Of a stretch of 64,000 nt of DNA, positions 1-11,007 are shown in pieces. The notes below the pieces were generated by a model, which was not told the DNA's origin, did not search any database, and saw only the letters and a program-made list of their open reading frames with translations. Both the position numbers and the translations under genes were made by a program. How positions within the stretch are numbered: the stretch's first letter is position 1; each line of letters begins with the position of its first letter. Source of the DNA: Ligustrum vulgare (Eukaryota > Streptophyta > Magnoliopsida > Lamiales > Oleaceae); contig OY743179.1 of NCBI GenBank assembly GCA_963555705.1, positions 24,430,192-24,494,191 on the forward strand, given 5' to 3'.

Positions 1-356
1 ATTCTATAAATAGAGATGTTGAGGGAGATGAACACATTTCATAACATATAAATAACATCTTTTTATTCAAAATCAAAGATCAAACTTCCATTTTCAAAGT
101 GTTCTACAAGTTCTTAATTGCTTGGTTTTGAACTTGTTTTGGTTTAATCACTTGTTCATCAAATTTGCTTTGAAGCCTTCAAGTACTGACCTTGGTGGCG
201 GAAAATATTGTTTGAGGACAATGATCTTGAATCGTGTTCGACCATTCGTTTCGATTAATTTACAAATTGTGTAAATTATTGATTTCATTTCTTCTTTTAT
301 TGTTTATTCTTCATTTCCACCATATTTTCCAACAATCTCAAACAATATTTCTTGAA
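1..356 (+). repeat. 3' part of a copia-type LTR plus leader
   Basis: The stretch opens with a TATA-like box (tataaata, 5-12) and runs into a decayed copia gag. Its last part (about 190-330) resembles the region just before the gag of the second copia element at 5867-5996: both have a block reading roughly caaatatcgtttgaggac followed by a ttttccaacaatctcaaa stretch. I therefore read it as the downstream end of a 5' LTR cut by the window edge. No intact gene is present. Confidence 0.55.
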
Positions 357-1670
357 ATTGATAACCAAACCACCATAGAGACTAATAAAATGATGCATCA
401 AGAGCTTGTTAGACTTGGTAGGTTCAGTAGGACAAATTTTGCAAGATGGTAAGATAAGTTGAAGTTTCATCACAACATTGAAGATCTTCTACATATTAGA
501 TTTGGACTTGGAGCCATTTTCGGAATCAACCCCGAAAGATAATGATGAAATCAAGGTGGAAAGAAAGAAGAGACAAGAGGATGAACTTATATCTAGAAGA
601 CACATCTTGAATACTTTCTCAGACCGCCTATATGATATCAACACATGTACTACTTCGGCTAAGGAGATTTGAGATGCATTGAAAAATAAGTACAAGGTCG
701 AGGAGGAAGATACTATGAAGTTTTTAATTTCCAAATATTTCGATTTCAAATTTTTGGATAATATACTGTTACTTGGTTTAATATATGAATTGCAAATCAT
801 TGTCAACGAAATGGAATCCTTGAAGATAGAGATTCTTGAAATCTTCCAAGTTGATGCGATAATTGAAAAATTACCACCTTCATGGAAAGGTTATAGGAAG
901 AAAATACTTCACAGTTTCGAACATTATTCTTCAAAAGAGATTCAAAAAATCTTCGAATTGAGGAAGAATCAAGGGCACAAGATGGAATGAACATTCTCAT
1001 GAGGGAACTTCTAAAGCCCATGCCTTAAATCAATCCAATAAAAAAATATATATATTTCAAGAAAAGAAGATCCTTCAACTCGAACAAAGACGATAAAACA
1101 AGGACAAGAAGAAATTCGAAATCTCTTGTTATGTGTGTGGCAAGCCCGAACATTATGCACGGGAATGCAGAAATCACAAAAAACCAAAGCAAGAAGATAA
1201 AGTGAAAATCTATTGACAATGACAACATTGTTACAATTGTGAGCATTATAAATGCAGTCAAGGAAAAAGTTCAAGGATGATGGTATGATACTTGTGTGCC
1301 ACCATCCATGTCTGTTATGATAGAACACTCTTCAAGACCTATCACAAAGTGGATGATGAACACATTCAAATGGGAAAGGAACCATAGATTTGAGTTTCAC
1401 ATCCAAGAAGAAGATTATTCTTATTAATGTTTTAAATGTACCAAAATTGAAATTTGGTTAGTGGTGACTTGTTGGGAAAATCGGGAATCAAGTCAATTTA
1501 TGAGTCGGGCAAACTTGCACTTTTTCATAATGATTTATTTGTTGGTAAATATTATTTTACTAATGGAATGGTCAAACATTGTACTATTGATAATGATAAT
1601 AATAAAACTAGCAATTTGAATTATGTGCTTGAATCTATTTCTTTATGGCATGATAGATTAGGACACATTG
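357..1670 (+). pseudogene. Ty1/copia gag-protease-preintegrase remnant (element 1)
   Basis: This is a decayed copia polyprotein. Where the paralogous gag at 6021 has its ATG, this copy reads attg (357-360), so the start is lost. Gag-like segments follow in shifted frames: FLISKYFDFKFLDN near 720-760, and PPSWKGYRKKILHSF near 876-920. A CCHC zinc knuckle (CYVCGKPEHYAREC) lies at 1127-1168, the RNA-binding end of Gag. A protease-like DTC triplet is near 1287. The GAG-pre-integrase motif LWHDRLGHI ends at about 1674, where an LTR-type sequence interrupts it. Stops and frameshifts break every domain, so no protein is expected. The zinc knuckle followed by LWHDRLGH is diagnostic of copia. Confidence 0.8.
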
Positions 1671-3240
1671 TGTAACGACCCAAACATTTTGACGTCATTC
1701 ATAATCCATTACGACGTAATAAAAGCATTTTTAAGGATTATTTGATTAAAAAAAGAAAAAGAAAGGAAAAAGGAAATTTTATAAAAGAAAAGTTATGTCA
1801 AAAACTTAGGCTGCGTTCTCTTTGGCGTTTTCCAATCGTTTTCCGTTTTCCATTTTCGAAAACGAGGAAAACGCTTTCTCTTGCGTCGTTTTCGGAAAAA
1901 AATTTCGAAAACATTTTCAAAATTTGTAAAGGAAATAGAAAACGTGAAAATCACGTTTTTCGTGTTTTCCGAAATTTATACCTATTAAGTGGAAAACGCG
2001 CATTTTTCACTTTAAAAAAAAATTGAAATTTGTCATTTTTAATTACATTATTGGTCCCTGATTTTCAAAACTTGTCATTTTAATCCTTAAATTTTGAATT
2101 TTTTTTTTGAAAATACCCTAATTTATTTGCAACTTAGGTCCCTCAACTTCAGATTTTGTTGCACATTAGTTCACAAATTTTACTTTTCTTTCAATTTAGT
2201 CCTTCTCGTATTTACTTTATAGGTTATTGTCTTTAAACATGTATAACTTTTGATGTATAACTCCGAATTGCACTCTGTTTTTTGCGTCGAACTCCAAATT
2301 CAACCATCTTTCTGATGGTGTATCATGTGCTTAATTATTAAAAATTTATTTTTTACTTTTGTATTGTAAACACTTATTTTGTAAGGGCATCATTAATTAA
2401 TGTAAATTGATTTTCGCAAATTTTATTGAAACTTAAATTTTAAACGTTATGAGTGCTTACTAGAAGGATGTATCTATATAAAGTATTAAATGGAACGATT
2501 ACTTTAGAAGGGAAAATTACTACCCAAATGTGGAACGATTACTTTAGAAGGGCAACATGAATTTTTGAACTTTTTTAGTATAACCAAATTGTGTAATAGG
2601 GGTTATTTCATTTATTTTTGTTGTGCAACTCAAATATGATATCTTTATTTCAATTATATTCACAAACAATATAATTACAAGTATACAAAAATAATTTTCT
2701 TCAAAATTTTAAACATAACGCGTTTTCCAGCTTTTCATTTTCGAAGACAATTTTCAGAAATAACAAACCAAACTCATTTTCAGCAATTTCGAAAAAAGTC
2801 ATAGAAAATGGAAAACGGATAACATTTTCGAAGATGAAAACAGGAAACTAAAACACAAAGAGAACGCAACCTTATTTTTCTTGAGACTTTTCTAGTACTC
2901 ATGACCTTATTTAATTATATGTCATATATGTATGGATAAGTTCTTAGAGTAAGCTTCAAGAATATGAAAACATTTTGTCATTCAAATCAATGGATAGCCC
3001 TCGGTGAGTTTTTAAAATTAAGATGGTAAAAATGGTTAACCCGAAAATAGTTTGAGTGACCAACTTTGGAAGGCCATAACTTCCTCCTCAGTTATCCATT
3101 TCTCGTGCCATGAATTGCACGTTAAAGTACTCCATGAGTAATTTGAAATGATACCAAGAACTCAAAATTTATACTTCGTTTTTTTACCTCAGATCTAAGC
3201 TTAAACATGGTTGCACAAAACTGGGATATTGAAATAAATA
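1671..3240 (+). repeat. Decayed LTR-type insertion splitting copia element 1
   Basis: The sequence starts with tgtaacgaccc directly after the copia GAG-pre-integrase motif; starts of this form are common for plant gypsy LTRs. Copia integrase-linker sequence resumes near 3240-3340. Between them lie no coding motifs, only AT-rich DNA, an LTR-like stretch around 3060-3130, and the Harbinger-type element at 1809-2871. The exact right end and TSD could not be fixed, so the LTR identity is inferred from the start and from the interrupted reading frame. Confidence 0.45.
1809..2871. mobile_element. Non-autonomous PIF/Harbinger-type element, copy 1
   Basis: The 1.06-kb element has terminal inverted repeats starting ggctgcgttctcttt and ending aaagagaacgcaacc. 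It is flanked by TTA on both sides (1806-1808 and 2872-2874), the 3-bp target duplication typical of PIF/Harbinger. Near the ends the motif ttttcc/ggaaaa recurs in many arrangements, giving dense subterminal inverted repeats. No transposase is encoded. A second, closely similar copy sits at 55306-56395. It inserted into the LTR-type sequence at 1671-3240. Confidence 0.85.
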
Positions 3241-3590
3241 TAGCATGATGTAGCATCTCACTTCCACGGTTGCATACTAGACTTCCACCAAATATTAGTT
3301 ATTTCAAAGTTTGTGGGTCTTACTTCTTGCAAGAATGTTGATCCGAAAAGGACCAAGATGAGTTTTAGAAGAATCAAATGTGACTTTATAGGATATGCTC
3401 AAAATAGTAAGGCATATCGATTATTAAACTTGGAAACCAATGTTATTATTTAATCCCAATATCTAGAGTTCTTTGAGAATTTATTAAATTTGGATAATTT
3501 TTAAGGGAACCTTAAGTGGAGATTCCTATTTCTACAAGATCGTAAGAGGAAACACCTTACAAGGACGTTGACACAAATGAACATCGTAGT
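3241..3590 (+). pseudogene. Copia integrase C-terminal/linker fragment
   Basis: Read with stops ignored, 3300-3480 gives a conserved copia stretch: SYFKVCGSYFLQ, then KRTKMSFRRIKCDFIGYAQN, then KAYRLLNLETNVII and EFFEN. This region follows the integrase core and precedes reverse transcriptase in copia polyproteins, and a paralogous copy is at 12721-12870. It probably continues element 1 after the insertion at 1671-3240. No reverse transcriptase follows. Confidence 0.7.
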
Positions 3591-3957
3591 AAAAAAAAAA
3601 AAACTCAAAAGGATAAAGTACTAGGACCAGATGAGATTTCTTCCTAATTTATTTTCTTTTATTTGGTTTAGGGAAATAAGAAGAGTGTAATAAGAACTAT
3701 TCCATATGTTCTTAAAATCTTTTCACGAAACGTTCTCAACTTTTCCAGAATGGTTGGCTTGATTACTGATAGATCATTGGAGATCTATAAATTAGAGTAA
3801 GATCTTCATTCTAAACCACTTGAATTCAATCAATAACTTCATTTTTAATTGAATCAAATCGAATTCCATCTACAAGTTTGAAACCCCTTGTTGTTTTCAT
3901 AAGTTCTTGAAGAATCACTTATAAATGTTTCAAGTTATTCTTCTTAGAGGCTTCATT

Positions 3958-5827
3958 CACTAGTACATTAAGAGTCAAAGGCGTCGGTTTTAAAGCGGAA
4001 AAGGCGTCGGTTGTACAGGAGACGCCTTTAGTAGCGACGCTAAAAGTGCATACTTAAGGCGTCGGTTGTTGTTTAAAACCGACGCCTTTAATTTACTTAA
4101 GGCATCGGTTTTTGAATAACAACCGACGCCTTAAGTAACTTATAGGCGTCGATTTTCAACAACAACCGACGCCTTTTAATATTATTTTATTTATTTTTTT
4201 ATTTATTTATATTTCCATTATACCTATATAAACTATAACAATCACATACACATCAAAAAATTATCTTCAACAAATATATAATCGATCAGAATAAAATATT
4301 GATAGCAAAAATGTAATTACGAAACCCAATTGCAAAAATTCACCACGCCAAACAAATTAGAATTGCTGTTGATCCTCCTTTTTCTTTGTTTGTATTAAGC
4401 TTTTCTATGTATAGTGTTTCTATCCGGATTCTATCAGTATTCTATCATGATTCTATCGCATTCAATCATATTCTATCACATTCTATCACCATTGAATCAA
4501 CTTCTATCCGGATAGATCATAGAAGTGGTTTTTTTTTTTTTCATTTTTTGTTCTGTATCTTTTCTCTTGGCAATAGTTTGGGGAAGCCAAAACACAACAC
4601 AACACAACACAAATTTAAAAATCTAATATTCACAAAATTTCATCAATCACAATTCAAAAATCCAAATATCCAATATTCACCAAATCAAAATAATCAAAAT
4701 TCAAATTCACGCAAGATGAATATAGGGTTCACAAGTGACCCACATTGCAAAAACAAAAAATTAACATTTATGCATGATTTCCAAATAAAACTTCAATCAT
4801 AATGAATAAGGGTTAGCTTAGTACCTGAGAATTAAAATGAGAAATTGAGAAAAGATCAAGAATTTGACCGTAGCACTGGAAGCGGCACTGGCTCTAAGTG
4901 GGTAGTGTCCTTAGAAGTTAGAAATTGAGAAATCAAGAATCAGTATTATTGATTATAACTTAGAAATTACTAAATATACAAATTACAAAACCAAATAATT
5001 ACAATTTACAAATTACCTAGAGGCGATAGGGGAGAGTTGCTGCGAGGAGGGCATAAGCGGTTCAATCAAGAGAGGACGCGCAGTGTTGCTGCTGTTGCTA
5101 GAGCGCGACTGGAGGTCGGAGCTGGAGCGATTTTCGAATGGTATCTCAAGGAGCGGAGCTGCGCCAGGGAGGTCGGAGGGAACTGTCGAGGGTTTGAAGT
5201 TTTAACTCTCATGGGTTGGGAACTTGGGGATCTGACTGGGTATGCCTGAAATGGGTTTGGGTGTTATTAATTTTTGGGGCACAACCGGCGGCCAGCTAGG
5301 GTGCCGCACGGTGGATCCGCCACTGGTGGGGGTGGTGCGCGGCGGAGAAGAAAAGAGATGGCTCGCGATGAGGAAGAGAAAGAGTAGGTACCCGCGGTGG
5401 GGGAGAGCTGGGATGGCGCCGAGCTGCACTGTCGGTCGGTGGTGATGGTGGCGAAGGCGGGGGAGAGGTGTGATGAACGATACGGTGGGGAGGCTGAGCT
5501 TTGAGGGGCGCAGGGGTGTGGAGCGAGCTGATAAAGACCTAAAATACTTAACTTAAAGGCGGCGGTTCTTGAAAGAACGGCCGCCTTTAATTAAAAGGAG
5601 TCGGTCTTTTTTAAGAACCGACACCTATAATTGTATTATAGGCGTCGGTTCTTTAGTAAGAACCGACGCCCTTACTTGGGCGGCTCCACCAGCGTCTGTT
5701 CTTATTAAAGAACCTACGCTTTTTATAAATTTTTATTTACAATTTTGCTACCGTGTTTTTTGAGGCGTCGTTTTTTGAGAAAAACGACGTTAATATGTTT
5801 TTTTTTTTGTGTAATTTTGTACTAGTG
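3958..5827. mobile_element. CACTA (En/Spm-like) element with GGCGTCGGTT subterminal repeats
   Basis: The termini are CACTAGTACA and TGTACTAGTG, flanked by ATT on both sides (3955-3957 and 5828-5830), the 3-bp duplication expected for CACTA elements. Both ends carry many direct and inverted copies of ggcgtcggtt/aaccgacgcc (about 3980-4175 and 5555-5790), the usual transposase-binding subterminal array. No transposase frame is visible. The middle holds AT-rich DNA and then a sharply GC-rich block at 5025-5530, which may be captured sequence. The element sits inside the copia LTR, whose sequence resumes on the far side. Confidence 0.88.
5025..5530. other. GC-rich block inside the CACTA element
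   Basis: About 500 bp of markedly GC-rich sequence stands out from the AT-rich surroundings. It can be read as open frames of about 60-75 codons on either strand (for example 5242-5445 on plus and 5202-5429 on minus), but none has a recognisable domain. CACTA elements often carry host gene fragments, so this may be a captured 5' exon or UTR. That origin is inference; the composition change is what is seen. Confidence 0.4.
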
Positions 5828-6020
5828 ATTAATCCTAAATACTATTTTTTGGTGATTCCTTTAAGCACTCAAATACCGAGAAGGAGCAAATATCGTTTGA
5901 GGACAACATTCTCGAACATGTTGAAGTCTTGATTCGTGTTTGTGTTCATTCACTATTATTGTTCTTACTTCTACTTCCTTCTCCATAATTTTCCAACAAC
6001 CTCAAATGAAATTTCTAGAA

Positions 6021-7561
6021 TGGAGAATGAAGCAACTATGGCGACAATCAAATTGATGAATCAAGACCTAGTAAGGCTGGATCATTTTGATGGAACAAGT
6101 TTACCCATTGTCAAGATAAGTTGCAGTTCCTTTTAATTGCGTTAAAAATTTTCTACATACTAGATCCGAACTTGGCAAAACTTCCTGACCAAACCAATGA
6201 AGACACCGATGCAGTAAGGGCTGAAAGACAAAAGCGTTAAGAGGATAAACTAATTTTTCGATGCCATATTCTAAATGCACTATCTGACCGGTTGTATGAT
6301 CTCTACACCAACATCTCTTCGACCAAAGAAATATGAGATGTTTTGGAAAATAAATTCAAATCCAAAGAAGAAGAAAAAATAAATTTCTCTTATCATTGTA
6401 TTTCGATTTTAAATTTTTAGAAAATATACATCTTTTGCCTCAAATGCAAAAACATCAAATTATTCTAAATAAGTTGAAGGCTGTGAAAATCAAACTTCCC
6501 GAACCATTTAAAGTTGGTGCGATTATTGAAAAGTTTCCACCAACTAGAAGGGATTATAAGAAGAAAGTACTTCATAACTTCAAGAATTTCTCTCTAAAAC
6601 ATATCCAAAAGAATCTTTGGATTAAGGAAGAATCAAGGGCACGAGATATGAATGAAAATTCTTATGGTGGCATTTCAAAAGCCAATGTCGTGGAAAACTT
6701 CAATAACTCCAACAAAGTTCAAAAGAAAGGTAAACCTCTTGGTCCAAAAATGGATTAACAGAAGTTCAAGAAGAAGTTTAAAGGACCGTGCTATGTTTAT
6801 GAAAAACTTGGATATTTTGCTTGAGATTGCGAATACAAAAATCTATTAAAAAAGGAAGGCAATATAAATTCCGTTGAAGAAATTATCGCTATGGTGATCG
6901 AAATCAATGCAATTCAAAGCAAAGTCTCGGGGATAGTGGTATGATATCAATGAAATAGCCCATGTATGTTATCATAAGTTACTCTTTAAGAAATATGAAA
7001 AAATCATTAATGGACAAGAGATTCAAATGGAAATGAAGGACGCTTCAAGGTATTTAGCTAACGTAATATTGAACTCTCTTCACTAACCAGAAATGAATAT
7101 TTTGTTGGAAAGGGCTATTCAAATGATGGAATGGTCAAATTGTGTACAAATATTTTGCTTATATTTTTTATTCCTTTTCATTATGACATGGTAGATTAAC
7201 ACATGTAGGATCTAGTACCATCAAAATAATGCTTAAATGTGGATTGATAATAAAGGAGGTTTGAATGTGGGGATTGTTCTCATTTTTCCAGAGGGGTTTG
7301 AATTAGCCCATACCTATAGTATATCTCCCGAGATGAAATAAAAGATAGACAATTTAATTACATGTGAGTTTTGATAAACTTGATAAATGTGAAACTTGTG
7401 TTAAATCAAAGATGATTAAAAAATCATTTCAAAGTGTTGAAAGATCATCTAATTTACTTGAATTGTAGATTCCGACATTCTTGAATCAAAAGACATGCTA
7501 ACTGGATATGAAAATAGATTCTTTATAACTTTCATTGATGATTATTCTAGATATACTTATG
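6021..7561 (+). pseudogene. Ty1/copia gag-protease-integrase start (element 2, first part)
   Basis: The gag starts at the ATG at 6021 (MENEATMATIK), 25 bp after the LTR-like sequence. Gag pieces are VRLDHFDGTS, DPNLAKLPDQTNEDTD, LNALSDRLYD and RRDYKKKVLHNF, all in shifted frames. The zinc knuckle (6780-6830) has lost residues: CYVYEKLGYFA is visible where CYVCGKxGHYA is expected. A preintegrase region follows near 7180-7480, and the integrase core begins at about 7530 with FFITFIDDYSRYTY, where DD includes a catalytic aspartate. The frame is cut at 7561-7566 by the gypsy element and resumes at 11008. Many stops make this non-functional. Confidence 0.82.
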
Positions 7562-7566
7562 ATTAC

Positions 7567-8290
7567 TAATTTGATCCAAAGTAGGAGACCAAAGGAGAAT
7601 TCGAGCTATTGGAAATGTGAAAATGATCTACGTGGGAAACGGAACAAGTTTTATGTTGGAGTCGAACCAAGAAGACGGATGGAGCAAGCCGAATCGAAGG
7701 GTTGAACTTTGAGGTCCAGAGGAAAATTCACAGCAGTAAGTCCTACACGTCATGGCCGTAATAAGCCCTCGGGTTTGAACAAAGAATTCCAAGATATTCA
7801 TACTTACGGCCGTAAATTAGTTCTTCACGGTCGTAACTCCAATTTTCTGGATTTTCGCTAATTTTATTTGTTTTTTCGTTTTTAATTATTTATTTCCATA
7901 TTTTGAACCCTAAATGTGGTTAGGGCTAGGTTTTAGGTGTTTTTGACTATATTATATTTTTCATTCATTATTGAACATTAGTTTTGGATGATTATTGAAT
8001 TAAATTGAGAGAGTTTTCTCCATTGAAAGGTTGATGAGTCCCTTTTTTTAAACTTATCAAAGATTGAATCTTTGTGGCGTTCACTCATGAACTTATCAAG
8101 GAATTAGGCAATCCTTGTGGCATTCACTAATTTCTGTTCTTTCCCCCGTATTTTCAATTCTTGCATCGTGAGGTTTGGGTTGGAATCCTATCGTCTAATT
8201 TTTATTATTTTTCGTTCAATCTAATTAGATCTTTCCTAACGTATTTATTATTCGACTTTCTTGTCGCGTTCCCCGATTGAGATCGCATCA
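7567..8290 (+). repeat. 5' LTR of the nested gypsy element
   Basis: It matches the 3' LTR at about 10331-11002 and the solo LTR at 26574-27374. The end reads gatcgcatca. It has two pairs of the ACGGCCGTAA-type palindrome (7730/7752 and 7806/7827, in part decayed). A TATA-like tract is near 7945-7960. Confidence 0.85.
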
Positions 8291-8292
8291 GG

Positions 8293-8304
8293 TGGTATCA
8301 AAGT
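8293..8304 (+). promoter_or_regulatory. Primer-binding site
   Basis: The string tggtatcaaagt lies 2 bp after the 5' LTR. It differs slightly from tggtatcagagc, the standard complement of the initiator Met-tRNA 3' end, which is intact in the second gypsy element at 22800. Confidence 0.75.
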
Positions 8305-8709
8305 TTGAATCTAATTTAGATTCTTGCCTTTTCTTGGTATTTTCTAGATTTTCGTGTTCTTTGTATTTTTCATAGTTTTCTTTGATTTGATCCATTTGAA
8401 AATCTCATAAAAATTCAAACTTGTTTATTTTAGTCAATTCTTATCCAAATCCAATTTCGTTTGTTTCACTGCACTCGTGGTTGAATTTCGGATTAAAAAA
8501 AATAAAAAATTTCATTAATTTTCCCAAATTTTCGAAAATTGCCAGAAAATCCCAAACTTCTAGAATTTCTCAATTTTCTATTTTTTTCGTGTCTTCCATA
8601 AATTCCTTGATTGTTGATCCTTGATTAGTTCTTGGGTGAAATTTAAAGGGATAAAAGAGTGATACACAAGCGAAAATACACGTGAGGAGAATTTTCTTTT
8701 GTGATTAAA

Positions 8710-9755
8710 ATGTCTTACAGAGAGGAATCTACATCATCATCTTCTATGGGTGACAGAAAACGACCCAAATTTGTGGACAAAAAAAATTGAGCAGGGTAAT
8801 GATGAGATTGCAGCGATACGGGTACAACTTGAGAGGTTGATGGCTTAAATGGAGAAACAGGATGCAGAACGTGATCAACAACGCCGAGATCAATCTCATA
8901 ATGGTTCTTGGGCTAGAAGAGGTAATAGGCGTGAGGTTGATATGGATGATGAGGGCATGGGTAGTGAGAGTGGTAGTGTATCCTCGGTGGCAAGTGTGCA
9001 AAGGAGGGATAGAGGAGATAGGTATAGGAGGAGGTATAATAGGGAACATCGTAATGCTAGGAGGCATCGTGGAGGTAGGGATGTTGTGGATGGCGACCTT
9101 GGGAACATTAAAATGAAAATACCATCGTTTCAGGGTAGGAGTTATCCGGAGGCATACTTGGATTGGTAGACTAAGGTTGAACTACTCTTCGATTGTCATC
9201 ATTATTCTGAGGAGAAGAAGGTGAAATTGGCATCGATTGAATTCACGGACTATGCACTCATCTAGTGGGATCAATTGGTGACGGTGAGGAGAAGGAATCT
9301 TGAGAGGCCAGTGGAGACTTGTGGTGAATTAAAAACCATAATAAGGAAGCGGTTTGTGCCAACCAATTATTATAGGGATATTTCTCAAAGGTTGCAGGGC
9401 TTGAACTAGGGGTCGAGGAGTGTGGAAGAATATCATAAAGACATGAAGGTAGCATTGATTAGGGCCAATGTGGTGGAGGATCGAGAAGCTACAATGACGA
9501 GGTTTTTTAGCGGGTTGAATAAGGATATTTCCAACATTATTGAGCTGCAACAGTACATAGAACTAGAGGAAATGGTACACATGGCCATGGAGGTGGAAAG
9601 ACAGCTGAAGCGAAAGGGAGCAGCAAGGAAATCTTTGGGTTCTTATCCTACGTCTCAACCAAAACGGGAAGTCTATGACGATCATGCCCCGAAAGGGAGG
9701 GATGAACAACTAAAGGTAAAAATATCACTGATTTCCAACCTACTAGGGATAGAAA
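8710..9755 (+). pseudogene. Gypsy gag remnant
   Basis: The likely start is the ATG at 8710 (MSYREESTSSSSMGDRKR). An early stop near 8789, a stop at 9169 and others at about 9264 and 9408 interrupt it. The N-terminal part is highly charged, rich in Arg, Asp and Glu (8849-9110). The retrotransposon Gag domain follows: MKIPSFQGRSYPEAYLDW, then RPVETCGELKTIIRKRFVP and YYRDISQRLQGL. The C-terminal part is SVEEYHKDMKVALIRANV. A zinc-knuckle remnant (GLGHIASQCPNK) lies just downstream at 9782-9817. Gag would form the virus-like particle; this copy cannot be translated whole. Confidence 0.85.
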
Positions 9756-9775
9756 TATAATATAAATTTTTTTAA

Positions 9776-10332
9776 ATGCTTGGGTTGGGTCACATTGCTT
9801 CTCAATGTCCAAATAAAAGAGTTATGGTTCTGCGTGACAATGGAGATATTAGTTTGGAGGATGAGTTTAAAGGGATGCCTAAATTACAAGATGTTGGGGC
9901 TAGTAGTAGTGATGAGGAGGGGTTGACTCATGCTGTGAAGAGCTCACTAGTCAATAGGTGTGTCCTTAGTTCTCGAGCTAAAATAGATGAAATTGATGAA
10001 CAAAGGGATAATTTGTTTCACACTAGGTGGTTAGTAGGTAAAAAGGTTTGTGAAATGGTGATTGATGGGGGTATTTGTACTAATGTAGTTAGTACAATAT
10101 TGGTTGAAAAATTGGGGTTGTCTAAGTTAAAATATCCTAGTCCTTGTAAATTGTAGTGGCTGACTGAGTTGGGGGAAATGAAGATAAATCGACAGGTTGA
10201 ATTCAAATTTACCATTGGGGGTTACAAGGATAAGGTCATTTATGATGTAGTGCTTATGCATGTTGGCCATATTTTGTTGGGAAGACTATGGAAATATAAT
10301 AGGAGGGTGGTGCATGATGGGTTTAAGAATTA
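9776..10332 (+). pseudogene. Gypsy zinc-knuckle tail and aspartic protease remnant
   Basis: An open stretch runs from 9776 to 10156. It carries the end of the CCHC knuckle, an acidic linker (about 9840-9950) and the retroviral-type protease: LFHTRWLVGKKVCEMVIDGG with the active-site DGG at 10064-10072, then CTNVVSTILVEKLGL. After one stop at 10154 the same frame continues as QWLTELGEMKINRQVEF and ends HILLGRLWKYNRRVVHDG. In the gypsy family D-S/T-G is the catalytic motif and DGG-type variants are common in plant copies. Sequence stops at the 3' LTR where reverse transcriptase should begin, so the pol core has been deleted. Confidence 0.85.
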
Positions 10333-11002
10333 ATATAAGCATGACCTAAAGGAGAAGTCGAGCTATTGGCAATGCGACAGTGATCTATGTGGGAAACAGA
10401 ACAAGTTTCATGTTAGAGTCGAGCAGAGAAGAGAAATGGAGCAAGCCGAATCGAAGGGTCGAACTTTGAGGTCCAGAGGCAAATTCACGGCCGTAAGTCC
10501 CAGACATCATGGCCGTAACGAGCCCTCGGGTTTGAATAAAGAATTCCAAGATATTCATACTTACAGTCGTAAATTAGTTCTTCACGGTCGTTACTCCAAT
10601 TTTCTGGATTTTCATGAATTTTAATTTTTTTTCCATTTTTAATTATTTATTTCCATATTTTGAACCCTAAATGCGGCTAGGGCTAGATTTTAGGTATTTT
10701 TGACTATATTATATTTTTCATTCATTATTGAACATTAGTTTTGGATGATTATTGAATTAAATTGAGAGAGTTTTCTCCATTGAAAGGTTGAGGAGTCCCA
10801 TTTCTTGAAATTATCAAAGATTGAATGTTTGTGGCTGTAATACCCCGACAAAGAAAGCTTAAAAGAAATTCTTGCGTCGTGAGGTTTAGGTTGGAATTCT
10901 ATCGTCTATTTTTTATTGTTTTTCTTTCAATCAGATTTAGATCTTTCCTATCGTTTTTATTATTCCGCGTTTTCGTCATGTTCATCGATTGGGATCGTAT
11001 CA
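10331..11002 (+). repeat. 3' LTR of the nested gypsy element
   Basis: The body matches the 5' LTR. The first about 20 bp carry a small deletion, so the left end is approximate. The right end is fixed by the terminal gatcgtatca and by the ATTAC duplication at 11003-11007. Two pairs of the palindromic 10-mer are at 10487/10509 and 10563/10584. Confidence 0.82.
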
Positions 11003-11007
11003 ATTAC

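Larger units (their letters stand above)
3710..5996 (+). repeat. 5' LTR-like copy of copia element 2, split by a CACTA element
   Basis: Segments 3710-3957 and 5828-5996 join into one sequence that closely matches the split sequence at 13505-15043. Shared landmarks in order are gatcaytggagatctataaa, attcttgaagaatcactta, agttattctt-ttagaggctt, ctttaagcrc and caaatatcgtttbaggaca. The paired copies flank one copia coding region and so act as its LTRs. The left boundary is approximate. The homology ends only about 25 bp before the gag ATG, and I saw no standard initiator-Met primer-binding site in that gap. Confidence 0.7.
7567..11002 (+). mobile_element. Pol-less Ty3/gypsy element with both LTRs, nested in copia
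   Basis: A 3.4-kb LTR element flanked by a perfect 5-bp duplication ATTAC (7562-7566 and 11003-11007). The copia integrase frame is continuous across the excised insert. The order is 5' LTR (7567-8290), primer-binding site (8293), gag (8710), zinc knuckle, aspartic protease (to about 10330), 3' LTR (about 10331-11002). Reverse transcriptase, RNase H and integrase are absent: the sequence goes from the end of protease directly into the 3' LTR. The LTR start is mutated from TG to TA, by comparison with the solo LTR at 26574. It is a large internal-deletion derivative that would depend on other elements. Confidence 0.87.

Noticed and set aside
4386..4802. 138-codon open frame in the first CACTA element
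   Set aside because: The composition is low-complexity (Ser, Asn, Phe, His) with no recognisable domain, so I do not call it a gene.
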